Below, piece after piece: positions 11,799-22,010 of a stretch of DNA of 36,136 bases. How positions within the stretch are numbered: position 1 is the first letter of the stretch; each line of letters starts with the position of its first letter. The DNA is taken from assembly GCA_013115135.1 (NCBI GenBank), contig JABANP010000526.1:1-36136 (forward strand). Reading direction: 5' to 3'. A model generated the notes under the pieces. The model was given only the letters and a program-made list of their open reading frames with translations, did no database searches and was not told the DNA's origin. The position numbers and the translations under genes are program-made. Source of the stretch: Perkinsus olseni. Lineage: Eukaryota; Perkinsozoa; Perkinsida; Perkinsidae.

Positions 11799-12910
11799 AT
11801 GGCTTTCCTCAATCATGTGCTGAAGGCTGTCCACAACGCGACGGGGATAGACTCTCGAGGTCAAGTACACTTGAAGCCGTACACGCCGGTCGTCTCATCA
11901 GAGGGTCCTGCTAGTATGCCGACGGTCCAGATCGGTTTTGGTGGTCCCTGGCCCTTCTACGCTAAGGATGGCGAGAAACTGTACGGTCAAGATGGACCGT
12001 GGCAGGCTCAGAGTGAGGGCGGTTCTCCTTCTTCCCGTTGAGTCAGCGGAGAAGTCACATGTTCGTATCATTGCGAGCTTTGGTGCGGTACGAATGTAGA
12101 GAGCCTCTCCCTTCAGATCCCGACCCCCACACGGTGCATGCCACTAATGCTGCCGCGATGATCAAGGAGATGCAGCGAATGGCCGAGGCAACCGCAGAAG
12201 CGACAAGGGCTAGTGGGGCTCATCTCGAACCGCTACATCAAGTCCCAGAGCCGGGAAAGTGAGCACTGTGTTACTTCATCTCGCAGGGGCGTCACCTCGT
12301 CCAGGTGTGTCCCTTGGCACCTCAATCTTGATATGCTACGCTTGAGGCAAGCCATGGAGAGGGCGGAGGAGATCGAGAGGGTGTGGGTTAATCTCATTTT
12401 CTTTAGTGCTCTCAGCAGTTTGGGGGAGCGCCAAGTGCGTGTTCAGACTCAGCCACGACTTCCACATAGTGCCCTTCGATGCGGGCCTTCTTCCACGGCT
12501 CGATCTCGAGGCTGTCAGCGCTCATCCAGCAAGGTTTGATGATGTCCATGGACACGTTCGACCGGCTGAGTTGCAGGCCATGCGCCACCTGCGGGACCAT
12601 GTTGAGAAGGTCGGCTGGGGGAGATCGGCGGAGCTCCGAGTCGCTACGTTGCGTTTAGCTCTGGACAGAACTGAGATCGGACAAGACACTGGAAGGCCTC
12701 GACAAGCGAGCAGACGATGCGATCATGCGCCCCTTCACTGAGATGAAGCTAGCGGCCGACAGTCTATACATGCATGCCAGGAAGTGCCTTTTCCCTCCAC
12801 ACAGACTGCCTGATGCATTCAGCTCTAACATGCAGAGTCTCGTGTCACCAGCCACTCGAGCATTTCTATGCTATCGTCTCCTTGCGTTGTCGGCGAAATG
12901 GAAGCTCTAG
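11799..12910 (+). CDS. Unknown helical protein
   Basis: Starts at ATG 11799 (MAFLNHVLKAVHNATG). Exon 11799-12012 includes GFGGPWPFYAKDGEKLYG. After an intron ending at about 12109 comes a helical exon (NAAAMIKEMQRMAEATAEAT), a short coiled-coil exon ending MERAEEIER (about 12385), a large exon around 12416-12611 (FRLSHDFHIVPFDAGLL ... AMRHLRDHVEK), a 49-nt intron 12612-12660, and the last exon 12661-12910. The last exon includes DDAIMRPFTEMKLAADSL and ends ALSAKWKL, then TAG. The junction before 12416 is not in phase with my model. No domain recognised; a structural or organelle-associated protein is possible, but that is only a guess. Confidence 0.5.
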
Positions 12911-13141
12911 GTCGCGGCTCCTCCTATTGAACTGCTCTATTGGAAGCAGTACCGAGTCGGTATCGGTCCAACTCGGTCGCCTCTCGGAGCCGCCCGCCCC
13001 TACCCACCACCGTCTCTCACCGTCGCGGAATACTCGATCTACGTCCCTGAGTGGAGGCAGGCGTTCTCGAGGCATCTTGTGGTGCTGTGAGTGGTTCACT
13101 AGTCTTTCCAGTGTTTCACCATTTGACTATTAGTTTTCACC

Positions 13142-14010
13142 ATGACTAGCTTCGTTGATCGGCTATTTCTCTCCCCTGAGGAGCTTGGAATAGCCACCGA
13201 AATCTCCGCCATCACCAATCCCACTACAACTCCGATTCCCCGTAGCGTCACCGTCCGGACTGCCGAGAGCCTCCAGCGGATAGTCGATCCTAGGCTGCAG
13301 AGCTACGCCGTGAAACTACTCACCGAGCCCTTCCTGAACGCTCAGGACAGCTGGCGAGGCGTCGTTGGTGTTTGTGCTGTACTCCTTCACTTGGCGAACA
13401 CTGATTCTTACTTGCCTTGGCTTGACACTATATTGAAACTCTGTAGGGAGATTGGCGATCATTTCGAACACGAAGATGCTAGGGTCAGATCTCTGGTCAG
13501 AATGGAGGCCATTGGTGTCGTGAGGAGGTGGGGGAGTGGTACTGCCAACACGCATACACGGGCTGCGACAGTCGGGGTAGAGGGGCCGAGCGTGAGCATA
13601 CCCACTTGGGACGAGCTCAGTGCCGAAGAGGATTCCTCCTTCGATAAGGTAACCGTCTTCTTCGATGTGGCCTCTCGGACCCGCCTCGGTTACCTTCTGT
13701 AGGTTCAATTAGACATGCCGTCTAGTCCAGCGTCCACAGCCTCCGCCCCAGAGAGCATCGACTCCTCCCAGGGCATCGTGAAATCGTCGCCTCCGCGGTC
13801 TCGTCGTCGGGCGAGCCTGCTCTGGCAATGGTGCTGTTGTCTCGTGATGTGCCTGAGGTGTTGTCCAAGGCGATGCCGGCGGATGGTCGGATAAGTGAAG
13901 ATCGCGCTCGAGGGGCGAGTCAAGGAGTTCAATGGATCTCCTCCCTCAGGTGGTCCGGTGACGACTGGAGAGAGCTCCCTACGCGGGGGAGCAGTGACGT
14001 TGATTTATGA
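13142..14010 (+). CDS. Unknown protein, at least two exons
   Basis: ATG at 13142 opens a frame of 186 codons to 13702, with a possible donor at 13650 (GTAACC) and acceptor CTTCTGTAG (ending 13701). A second open stretch reading LAMVLLSRDVPEVLSKAM runs to TGA at 14008-14010, in another frame; an acceptor at CTCCTCCCAG (ending 13774) would feed it. The first exon is rich in amphipathic helices (GVVGVCAVLLHLANTDSYL, LDTILKLCREIGDHF) and could be helical-repeat-like. No family recognised. The next gene (14198-15525) is convergent on the minus strand. Confidence 0.5.
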
Positions 14011-14197
14011 CAAGACAGATTTGTAAACTTGCTTGTGTGCTGTGGTTGCTTCACGTATGTGTTTGCCCTCGCGTTATCGAGACTGGGCGTTATCCAACTG
14101 ACATAAACGTACACATGAGGGGCGAGAAACTTTGCATGATTTGAAATAGAATGATGATAAGACACATAATACAGGTTCTCGAGTACGTCGTGGCAAT

Positions 14198-15525
14198 TCA
14201 GTCGGTGTGAATGAGATCCCGCAGCTGTTGCTTCCAGGCTTCCCCCTTGGTTTCCACAGCGTTCGCCACAGCATGAGCAGGGCTCGTGGACGGCAGCCTC
14301 ACTATCTCTGGCACCGTCACAGCTCCCGAAGAGGCGAGTGCCTGAATAGAAACCCTTTAGTGGCGCCACTACTGGCAGAACAACGAACGAATGTAAAAAG
14401 ACAAGGAACCGCTACCTTGTTACCGTCACCTGTCAACCCGGTGAACTCCTAGTTTTACATGAAGGTGACCGCCTCAGAATCGATGTGAGTGCCCTGCGCC
14501 GTGTGTCCCTACTTGCATCTTTTCTTCGAGTTTATATTTTCGGACATTATTGAAGGAGGCCGAACCGTTGCACAGTATCCGCTTTACTGTCGGGTTATCC
14601 ACCAGCAGCTTCGCAATGTCACTGTATTCTGATAAAAAGACCAATCATCGAGAGCTCAGTTTTCCGGACTATCAAACCCGTGGGCGCGGCGGCATCCATC
14701 TCAAACTCGAGTGCAGTCGCGAATGCACTGTGGGAAGCGTGGGTTCCTTAGTTTCATCATACTAGCGTTGTCCGGTCATTAACTCCAATTCTCTCGACTA
14801 CTCGTCACTCTACCCGCTCTTTCATGTTGCGTTCCATCACCACATTCCCTTCGACCCGAGAGTGCACAAGCGTGGGCGTCGGAGGTGAATTCATTCGACT
14901 ATCATCTCACCTTCACACTGCAGAGTGGCATCAGCACTCCTATGGCGAGTGAACTCCTCACAGATGTCCCACACAGCGATGCCTCTCGCTTTCAAAACAT
15001 CACAACGAGATTCGGTAGTCCAGCAAGGGGAACTCAGGGTCATCCATAGCGTAGCCTAGGACACCCCCAGAAGTGATTGTGAGGGTTGGCGTAGTACTCT
15101 CCCTTCATCAGGGATATCTGACTGGGTGCTGAGCCTAGGATGAGGACGCGGGGGTCCGGGCCGAGGATTGGTGGAAGGCCTGCAGAGCGCAGTACTGCGG
15201 CGAAGCACACCGCAAAGACAGCCAAGGGACGTGCTCACCTCGACGCCTCTCGAATAGGAGTCCCTTGCTGATGCCGTTACGTACGGACGTCGGTCTCCTG
15301 CTACGACCAGTGCTACTGCCAGGAGACGATATCGTGCTCCTTCTAGATCGAGTTGGTGTAGAAGAGGCACCTGCAGGGAAGGGGAGCTGCGGGGTGAGTA
15401 GAGCGGGTACTGTACTCACCTGCAACCACGTCATGGTCTTGATTGAAAGCGTAGGCCTGCAGGCTCGCAAGGAGTGCCGTCTCCTTGGTCAGGTCGATCT
15501 CGCTCGAGCCTGGTGCACTACTCAT
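14198..15525 (-). CDS. DNA glycosylase, hypoxanthine-DNA-glycosylase (UDG family 6) type, copy A
   Basis: Predicted base-excision-repair enzyme of the uracil-DNA-glycosylase superfamily. Exons (read leftwards): 15420-15525 (ATG, MSSAPGSS), 15239-15370, 14911-15194, 14513-14628 and 14198-14341 (stop TGA). Motifs: VLILGSAPSQISLMKGEYY then NPHNHFW near residues 96-122, RILCNGSASF in exon 4, and LPSTSPAHA near the C-terminus, the last being typical of this family. The basic Ser/Arg-rich exon 2 looks disordered. Exon 3 carries two single-base excesses relative to its neighbour copy: a C5 run at 15064-15068 (just after NPHNHFW) and GG at 15014-15015. With those two bases removed, 259 residues result and the exon phases close exactly. 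As written the frame is broken, so this is either a pseudogene in the making, an assembly error or a frameshifted gene. Tandem paralogue at 15808-16807. Confidence 0.75.
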
Positions 15526-15807
15526 GGTTGAAAATTACAGGGGCTAACGAACGTAGCTACCACTCCGCGACCAGTCGCTCGTGGCACTACTGGGGATGAG
15601 CACTGGCCGTCCGGGACCGGGAATGCCTGGTGGCCCCTCTCTCATCCACCTGCAAACACTACTGTTCGCCAGCCGTCCTGCACCATCCCTTCTAAAGAAG
15701 CACTGTGTAACACAGAAGGCACGGTATTGTGACAGTGTACGGTTGAGACGTAGAAGGCAATGGTTAATAAATGAAACACAGAACGCTGTAATACACTATA
15801 ATCGAGC

Positions 15808-16807
15808 TCAGGGTATCAACATCATCATTCTTGGCCATGAGGGCTTCCCTAATGCCTCCTCTAGCTTTTCCTTCCACACTTTCCCTTTGGTCTCAACGGG
15901 GTCGGCCATGGCGTTAGCTGGGCTGGTAGATGGCAACTTAGATATCACCGGAACGGCAACACCACGGCCCTGAGCAGGAGGGCATCAAATGACTCGGGTT
16001 CGAATCAATCCCTCATGAGGTATCAACATATCAACCACTACCTTCAGTCGGCCTGGCAGGTCGTACTTTTGCATGCACTCAAAGGAGGCGGTGCCGTTGC
16101 ACAGAATGTAGCGAATGGAGGGATGCTGCAGCACTAGCCCAGCGATGTCGGTGTACTCTGACGCACAGGAGGACCACGACTGTGTGTGGTGACGAAGGCT
16201 GAGAGGCGCTACCTTCACAGTGCAGAGTCGCGTCGGAGCTCTTATAGCGGGTAAAGACGTCACAGATGTTCCACAGGGCAATCCCCCTTGACCGTAGGAC
16301 TGAGCAGCGCGTCTCAAAGTCGAGCATGGGAAATTGAGGGTCGTCCATTGCGTAGGCCATGACCGCCCAGAAGTGGTTCCGAGGGTTGCCGTAGAACTGC
16401 CCCTTCTCGAGTGACATCTCACAGGGTGCTGAGCCCAGTATCAAGACTCGGGGACACTCGCCTACGCTTGGTGGGAATCCTGAACGACGGCTGAGTGCAA
16501 AGGACTGGTGACGCCCTCACAGATCCCCAGCCCACCTCGATGCCGCTGCAGAGCCTCCCTCTTCGGTGTCCTCCCTTTGGTAGCTGATCGAGGGCCTCTT
16601 TCCGGGACTTAGCGATTTTTCTTTTGCTCTTTTGATAAATTTCCTCGCAGGAGTCCTCGTCGGTGGAACATCTAAGATGGGGACTATGAGGCGGCACGAA
16701 CAGCTAAGACGACATCACCTTCACGGCCCGGCGGCCCCTCTTCGAACGCGAACCCATCGAGAGCGTCCAGTACATGCTCCTTGCTATCAAGGTGAGTTAT
16801 CAGCCAT
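15808..16807 (-). CDS. DNA glycosylase, hypoxanthine-DNA-glycosylase (UDG family 6) type, copy B
   Basis: Tandem paralogue of the gene just downstream, with the same exon plan. Exons: 16719 to about 16807, 16536-16671, 16213-16490, 16042-16157 and 15808-15969 (stop TGA). Exon 4 is 116 nt in both copies. Motifs: RVLILGSAPCEMSLEKGQFY, NPRNHFWAVMAYAMDDP, RGIALWNICDVF, RYILCNGTASF and KLPSTSPANA. Introns are 47, 45, 55 and 72 nt. All internal junctions are in phase and exon 3 is intact here, unlike copy A. The 5' end is uncertain: ATG at 16805-16807 (MADNS) is followed by CC at 16791-16792 that puts the conserved LDSKEHVLDALDGFAF segment one base out of frame. By family, the enzyme removes deaminated bases such as hypoxanthine or uracil from DNA; the actual substrate cannot be read. 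Confidence 0.78.
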
Positions 16808-17000
16808 CGAAACTGAGCATTGAATTCTACGCGTCCGCGCCATACAAGGGAGCCATTTCTGACTGATGTGGCGCCTCGCTTATCGTGGGCATAACTTTGT
16901 TCTTCTATCCTCACTCTCCCACCACTATAACTTCCAACGCAATGATCAAGGATGATGGTAAGATACTGGTACGTTATGATGTGGCTAGTAGTAGTAGCGC

Positions 17001-17309
17001 TTAGAGCTCCGGCTTAGGCTGCTGCGTCAACAGGACACCGAAACGCTTCTTGACGGTCACACGCTCGGCCGAGTACCTGTCGAGACGAAGCTGACCAGCC
17101 CCGAATGACTACACTCTTGACTACTTGTCATCGGGGCTGAATCGGGCAGGGTGGGCACTGAAGGTGGGCTGCTCGCTATCCGAACCTACAAGAAGAGATC
17201 CACGAAGAGGCAGGTGGGGGCAGCAGGCCTTACCGTCATTAGCGGGCACGGACTGCTTCAAGGTGTACACACGCTTGCCGTCATTGTCGAGGTAGAAACG
17301 AAGCAGCAT
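17001..17309 (-). CDS. NOP10: H/ACA snoRNP subunit NOP10
   Basis: Small core protein of H/ACA ribonucleoproteins, which pseudouridylate rRNA; it binds the Cbf5/dyskerin catalytic subunit in the nucleolus. Three exons: 17234-17309, 17125-17185 and 17001-17076, with two 48-nt introns in perfect phase, giving 70 residues. It begins [18 protein letters not shown], contains [14 protein letters not shown], and ends [16 protein letters not shown], all hallmarks of the family. Eukaryotic NOP10 is usually about 64 residues; here six extra residues (SDSEQP) sit between the N-terminal beta part and the [12 protein letters not shown] core. The start is fixed by the conserved ML-x-x-Y/F-Y-L beginning. It lies between the hydrolase (133 bp upstream) and glycosylase copy B, all on the minus strand. 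Confidence 0.95.
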
Positions 17310-17442
17310 GGCGGCGAGAGTGGAGGACAACAACTACTACTGAGGGAAGGGCTACTGAGGACCTACAGCCGCAGCGGACGCAAGACCAATGGGGTACATG
17401 GGAAACGAATATTGCAAATGTCCAGTCGAATTTAGATGAATC

Positions 17443-19205
17443 TTACAGCAGCACAGGCCGCAAGCTGGCAGCTATGAAGTCCACCATGAACATAACAGAG
17501 TACCGGACGCCTGAGTCAGGATGATCCCGTCTGCTGCTGGGCTTCCTCGACCGGAAGAGGGAGCCTGTAGAGAAGCCCCCACAGTGACCACCAGTCTCTG
17601 TTACTGCTGTAACCAGGTGGCCCCTTCCCTTGGCTGCCAGCTGGAGTAGGTCCACGTCAGAGTCGAAGTCCATGGTAGGGTCATCTCGTGAGAAGTACAA
17701 ACAGGTCGGGATGGTCAGCGTGGAGACGCTGTCGTAGGGCTTGAAGGCAGCAATAGACGGGCCCGTCAGTGGCAGCAAAGCTGTCTCGAACTCGAGGAGG
17801 GTCTCAGCCTTCAGTGCCGCTTGACATTGGTCCACATCCGAGTCCCCTGCGGCGCAGCACTGGCGCAGTAGGACCTTGCACCGGGCCAGGAAAGTCGCTC
17901 TTAGCGCTACTCGAGTCAGCGGCCCACTTCTCAGGTTTCAAGGGGACATGACCGAAGGCACAGGCGCCGATACCACCCACTGCGGGGGAGGAGGCGGAGG
18001 TGTGCTCGTCGGGGCTGGGCTCGGGGGTGCCGGCCTGTTGGTCGTTCGAGGAGGAGGACCGAGGAGTGTAGTGGGCCAGGTAGTCCAGAGCATGCAAGCC
18101 GCCCGCAGAGAAGGCAATGAGTCCCTTAGGGAGCGAGACAGGGCCTGAGGGCTGCGGGAAGGCCGGGCGGGGCGTGGACCCCGCGGGTGATGACCGGTCG
18201 TCTGGGGACCTCTGGCGAGGTGTTGTCTGACAGAACCGGAGCGACTGAGTGTAGAATGGTCATTCCGGCCTACCTGTTGCAGCAGCTGCTCCCAATTCCT
18301 GAGCCGCCTGTCTATGGCGTCCATCGCCTCAGCAATCTCCTTTCGGAACGACGGCCGCAGCACACTCGCACAGGGGGTGAGGCTGCCGCCCCCTCCCTTG
18401 GCCGGTAGGGGCGCCACCGTCCCTCCTGCACCCGGCAGGTTGACCACAACACAGGCAAAGCCCAGGGACTGAGGAGAGAGGGCCATGCAAGGCGGGGACA
18501 GCCATGGTCTCCTGCGCTCACCTTAGCGTACTGTATGGTCTCTATTATGCAGCCATTAACAAGGGCCCCACCTATACCGTCGTTGAGGATGATGAGAAGG
18601 GCGAAGCAGTCCTGGGGCCGGAGACCGCTCCCTGGAGGGGTCCCTCGGTCGTCGATCGGTAACCAGTCAAGCGACACTGTGCGGCCGGTCGAGACCTGAG
18701 GGTCGAGTGGGGAGGGCGGAGGTGATAAGGAGGGCCTGGTACCTGTATAAATTCACGCGAGTATTGGCAGGCCCCGGGCAGGGGAGGAGCTGGAGGGGTA
18801 TGCTCATCGATATTGCCGAGGGGCCTGAAGGGACGGCGTAGGGTGGTGAGGAGAAGGGGCCCTCATGCTACCAAGTGCCGGCCAGAGTCTGCAAAGTACC
18901 GCTACCCAGGCACCAAAGGGCAGGGGAGAAAGAGGTAGTGGCGGCGGGGCACAACTCCTAAATCCCGAACACTAGGTTCATCCAGTGGACCTATTCCGTA
19001 TCTTGCCAGAGTGGAGCTTGGATACTACCAAGATTCGAGTCGACCTCGTCCCCGAGAAATAGACGTAGGGTCGTTGATGTAGCAACATGAAGTAATGCAG
19101 AGCCCAGATGGTGAGGGCCGTCCCGAGGAGCATCCATCGGGGGCCCAGGAGGGTGTACAGATACTCCACAGTCCCTCCCACGTCCAGTAGTATATCACTT
19201 GCCAT
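17443..19205 (-). CDS. ABHD1/ABHD3/YheT-like alpha/beta hydrolase
   Basis: Predicted membrane-anchored serine hydrolase, probably acting on lipid esters. Exons: 18991-19205 (ATG; one transmembrane helix at about residues 24-42), 18872-18901, 18743-18824, 18522-18695, 18274-18468, then 18226 leftwards, ending at a stop at 17443. Family signs: GTLQTLAGTW (YheT-type HLQT element), VSLDW, LIILNDGIGG, CVVVNLPGAGG, the nucleophile-elbow region LIAFSAGGLHAL, TLLEFETALLPLTG, PTCLYFSRDDP (acid residue) and ETGGHCGGF (catalytic His). The elbow reads A-F-S-A-G rather than the usual G-x-S-x-G. Four introns are exactly 47 nt or within a few nt of it. One more junction near 17895-17950 is uncertain; a 46-nt intron (GTCATG...GAGTAG) restores the frame. 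Head-to-head with the gene starting at 19427. Confidence 0.78.
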
Positions 19206-19426
19206 AAGGGGGCACAACGGGCATCTGGAGGGGAAGATACCACCGAGGTCGACCTATCGGGATATTTGATCGATTTCAACCTAGATGGAAAGATACGTCC
19301 AATTTCGTGGCGAATGAGAGCTCATTCTCTCTTCATTCCGATGCCGACCGAAGAGTCCACGGAAGGGAGATGGCGGGGGAGAGGCTGTGTGCCTTAAGTA
19401 CTATTACTAGACGATGAGGGCTGTAG

Positions 19427-21839
19427 ATGGATGGCCGCTGTCACGGCAAGTGCAGGGCGACAAAAGGCGGAGCGAAGCGATTCAGGAGTGCCATTTTTGC
19501 TAGCGGAGCGAAGCAACTATTTTTGGCGATTTTAGTCAGAACGCATGCTTTGATCGTTCGAATGGTCGCACTAGCAAGGCTTGCCGAGCGGCATGGTGGA
19601 CGCCCCGGTAAGATGATCGGCCTCGTCCACTATGGGCTGAATAAACTACCAAAGGAGCGGACCTCTCAAGAAGATGCCATCGAGGTCCTCGCTGAGTTCA
19701 AGGGACTGGTCGCAGCCCAGGGTTGGGATTGGTAACAGCGGCAATCTTGTGGCCCTGCCCATGGGTTATCAGGTTCAAGGAGGCCGAGCTAACCCCTAGG
19801 AACATAACGACGATGCTGTGGTGCGCTCAGAAGGTGGTTGATCGGGCCCTTGGGGGCTGGTGGGAAAGGGAGCTCCCGGCAGTGGTCGCCAGCGGCGTGC
19901 TAGATTTGGTATGGCCAGGGTGTGCGACCGAGGGAGGGTATCTTTTGGTATCTTTAGAGCACCTTTAACGTTTTTGACTTGGTTAACCTATCTTATACTC
20001 TAGTGGCTTGTGATACGAAGGCATCTACTGCGGCGATCGGCCTAGCCTTAGCCCGACTGCGGACCATCGACTCTGAGACGCTGCGAGAGGAGCTCCTCAA
20101 GTAGGGCGCTCGCTTTGGTTCTTATGAAAGACATGGGTAACCTCAGGATACCCCCGCACAACCTCGGTCTGCTGCTTTGGGCGACGGCCAGGCGGCAGCT
20201 TTGGAGCGGACCCTCACTTCAGTTCGAACGATTCATTGCGGAGGTATGGTGGACCGCCCTTCAGCTCGCGATTTTCCGGTTTTTCTATCAGTTGATCGCT
20301 GATGAGCAGGCTGGAGTCCTTGATCATTTCTCGACACAGAATTTGTCTAATACCCTCTGGTCACTGGCCAGGATACCCACAGAAACGCTACCGGCCTATG
20401 ATGTGAGCTGGCGAGGGCCGGTCGCGGAGCGGTTGTGCCAGAGGGCACTGGAAAGTAAGGGGGAGGGCCTCAGCCTGGCGAGTAGAGCAGCGGCTTGATA
20501 CGCCTTGAACTGTGCGTGGGTTTGCCTCGGGGTCGCCAGGACTGCTTCCCCTCTGGGCGAGCGCTTTGGTCATTTCGAGCGGAAATGGTCGCGCGGTTCA
20601 TGTCATTCCCACCCTCCCATGCCCCTTGCCCCCGGTCAGTTATCGACAGTGCCTCCCCACAGCACCTATCGACCATGCTCTGGTCTCTGGCTAACCTACT
20701 GCCTTGGACTGGTCCCCGGGCCCGAGATCTTGCGGAGGCTCTCAGCTCCCGAGCTCATCTGGCACTCCATCGAGGGGTCGACGTGGGCCTGGCGAATGGC
20801 CTCTGGGGTTGTTCGGTGAGCCGTATCTTGTAGGAATCTTTGCTGTGCGCAGGTCGGCATACAGGTTTTAGCTGCCAATGGTATGGTATCTTTGGCTGCC
20901 TGCCATCATGCTTGGGAGGACAGCCAACGACTCCTGATGAGGATAGCCCGGTTGAGCTCTTCGTGCATCGGCACCATCGCTCGAGCCCTCAACGCAATAG
21001 GCCGTAGGTCCCCCTCCTTGGGGTCTCTGTGGTTAGCTTTCGTCCCCAGTGTGCCCGCCTCCAGCCAACACCCTGCTCTGGTCGGCAACCCTAGACCGAG
21101 CTAAGGTGCTCGCTGATCGCTACGAGGAGATGGTCGGAGACCCTGCTGACATGATTAAGGTTGTGTAAGCCCAGGCCTGCTGGTGGGTGCGTCATGATGC
21201 CCTCTGAAGGTATTTCGCGTCGCACTCCTCGCCAGTGGACGCGGCTGATGTTCTCGAGAGCTTCGCCCTCGGCTGGGGGGAGGAGAGGCGGCGGCGGCGG
21301 ATATGCGACGCTTCAGCAAGCAAAATTTGATTCGGCTGGCGGTTGGTATGGCGGGGCTCCAGGCCGATGATGCCCTTCGGTTGCCGCCGAGACGGTAGCA
21401 TGTTTCTGACAAGGTTTCTTACTGTCGGGAAGGCCTCGTGTTGGCGGATGGCGAGCGTGCATACCAACTTTCCCCAAATCGTCAGGATTTGTTAATTCGG
21501 TACATATCATCTGGCATGACCCCCACGGCCTCTGTTGGCGATCCACCAGTGGCTGCTGCTGCTGAGCGTCCTTGCTTCGTTGATGAGATGTTCCCTATGC
21601 TTCGCTCCGCCGACGGCTGCCGCCTTTTTGACTTCCCGATGCTGCCTTACCTGCCGAAGCCTGAGCCTCCTCCGACCCCTAAGGTCGAGAAATCTGAGTG
21701 GGAGATCAAGGAGAGCAAGCGTGTCGAGGCGCTGTTCGCTAAGTACGCGGCGGAGTACAAGAAAAAGAAGAAAAAAGCGGCAGCAGCGGCGGCAGCGGCC
21801 GGAGAAACCGGAGAAGGAAAAGAAAAAACCACAGGGTGA
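19427..21839 (+). CDS. OPR/HPR-like organellar RNA-binding repeat protein
   Basis: Helical-repeat protein resembling octotricopeptide / heptatricopeptide-type families that bind organellar RNA. Repeats show the W-S/A-L-A signature: TTMLWCAQKV, LGLLLWATARR, LSNTLWSLARI, LSTMLWSLANL and ANTLLWSATL. Well-supported exons are 19427-19731 (or from 19536), 19773-19921, 20004-20100, 20147-20243 and 20292-20454, with introns of 41, 82, 46 and 48 nt in phase. Exons from 20454 to 21437 are only partly resolved. The last exon is open from about 21438 to TGA at 21837-21839 and ends in a Lys6-Ala8 tract. The N-terminus from ATG 19427 is basic and could be a mitochondrial targeting sequence. A frame change occurs in the GC-rich stretch near 21275-21305. 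Confidence 0.6.
19467..19514 (+). repeat. Dispersed 12-mer GCGGAGCGAAGC, copies 2 and 3
   Basis: Two perfect copies at 19467-19478 and 19503-19514, exactly 36 bp apart. They lie between the divergent hydrolase start (19205) and the first well-supported exon of the repeat-protein gene (19536). If translation starts at 19427 both copies are coding in the same frame (GGAKR and SGAKQ). Confidence 0.6.
21599..21610 (-). repeat. Dispersed 12-mer, copy 4 (inverted)
   Basis: GCTTCGCTCCGC is the exact reverse complement of the 12-mer found at 10322, 19467 and 19503. It lies inside the coding exon of the OPR/HPR-like gene. This copy may be coincidence of codon use. Confidence 0.45.
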
Positions 21840-22010
21840 AGTACGGCCGCCTCAGCTGGTCGTCCATCGTGAACCCGAGCCGGGCCGAGGCAGCACCAGT
21901 ATGTTCTGCGCCAACGGAGCGATGTAGGTCCTGCATGCCTCAGGGTGTATGTTGAATATGCTTCCCTCAGGCTCTTGGCTAGAGTATCACCACCGAGACC
22001 TGAGCACGAG

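Noticed and set aside
15991..16013. GGTTCGAATC, a perfect-looking tRNA B box
   Set aside because: It lies inside a glycosylase intron, flanking bases do not form a T-stem, and no A box is at a suitable distance.
18850..18871. In-frame TGA in the hydrolase, suggesting readthrough or a selenocysteine
   Set aside because: It falls inside a 47-nt intron (18825-18871); the spliced frame gives the family's HLQT-like element.
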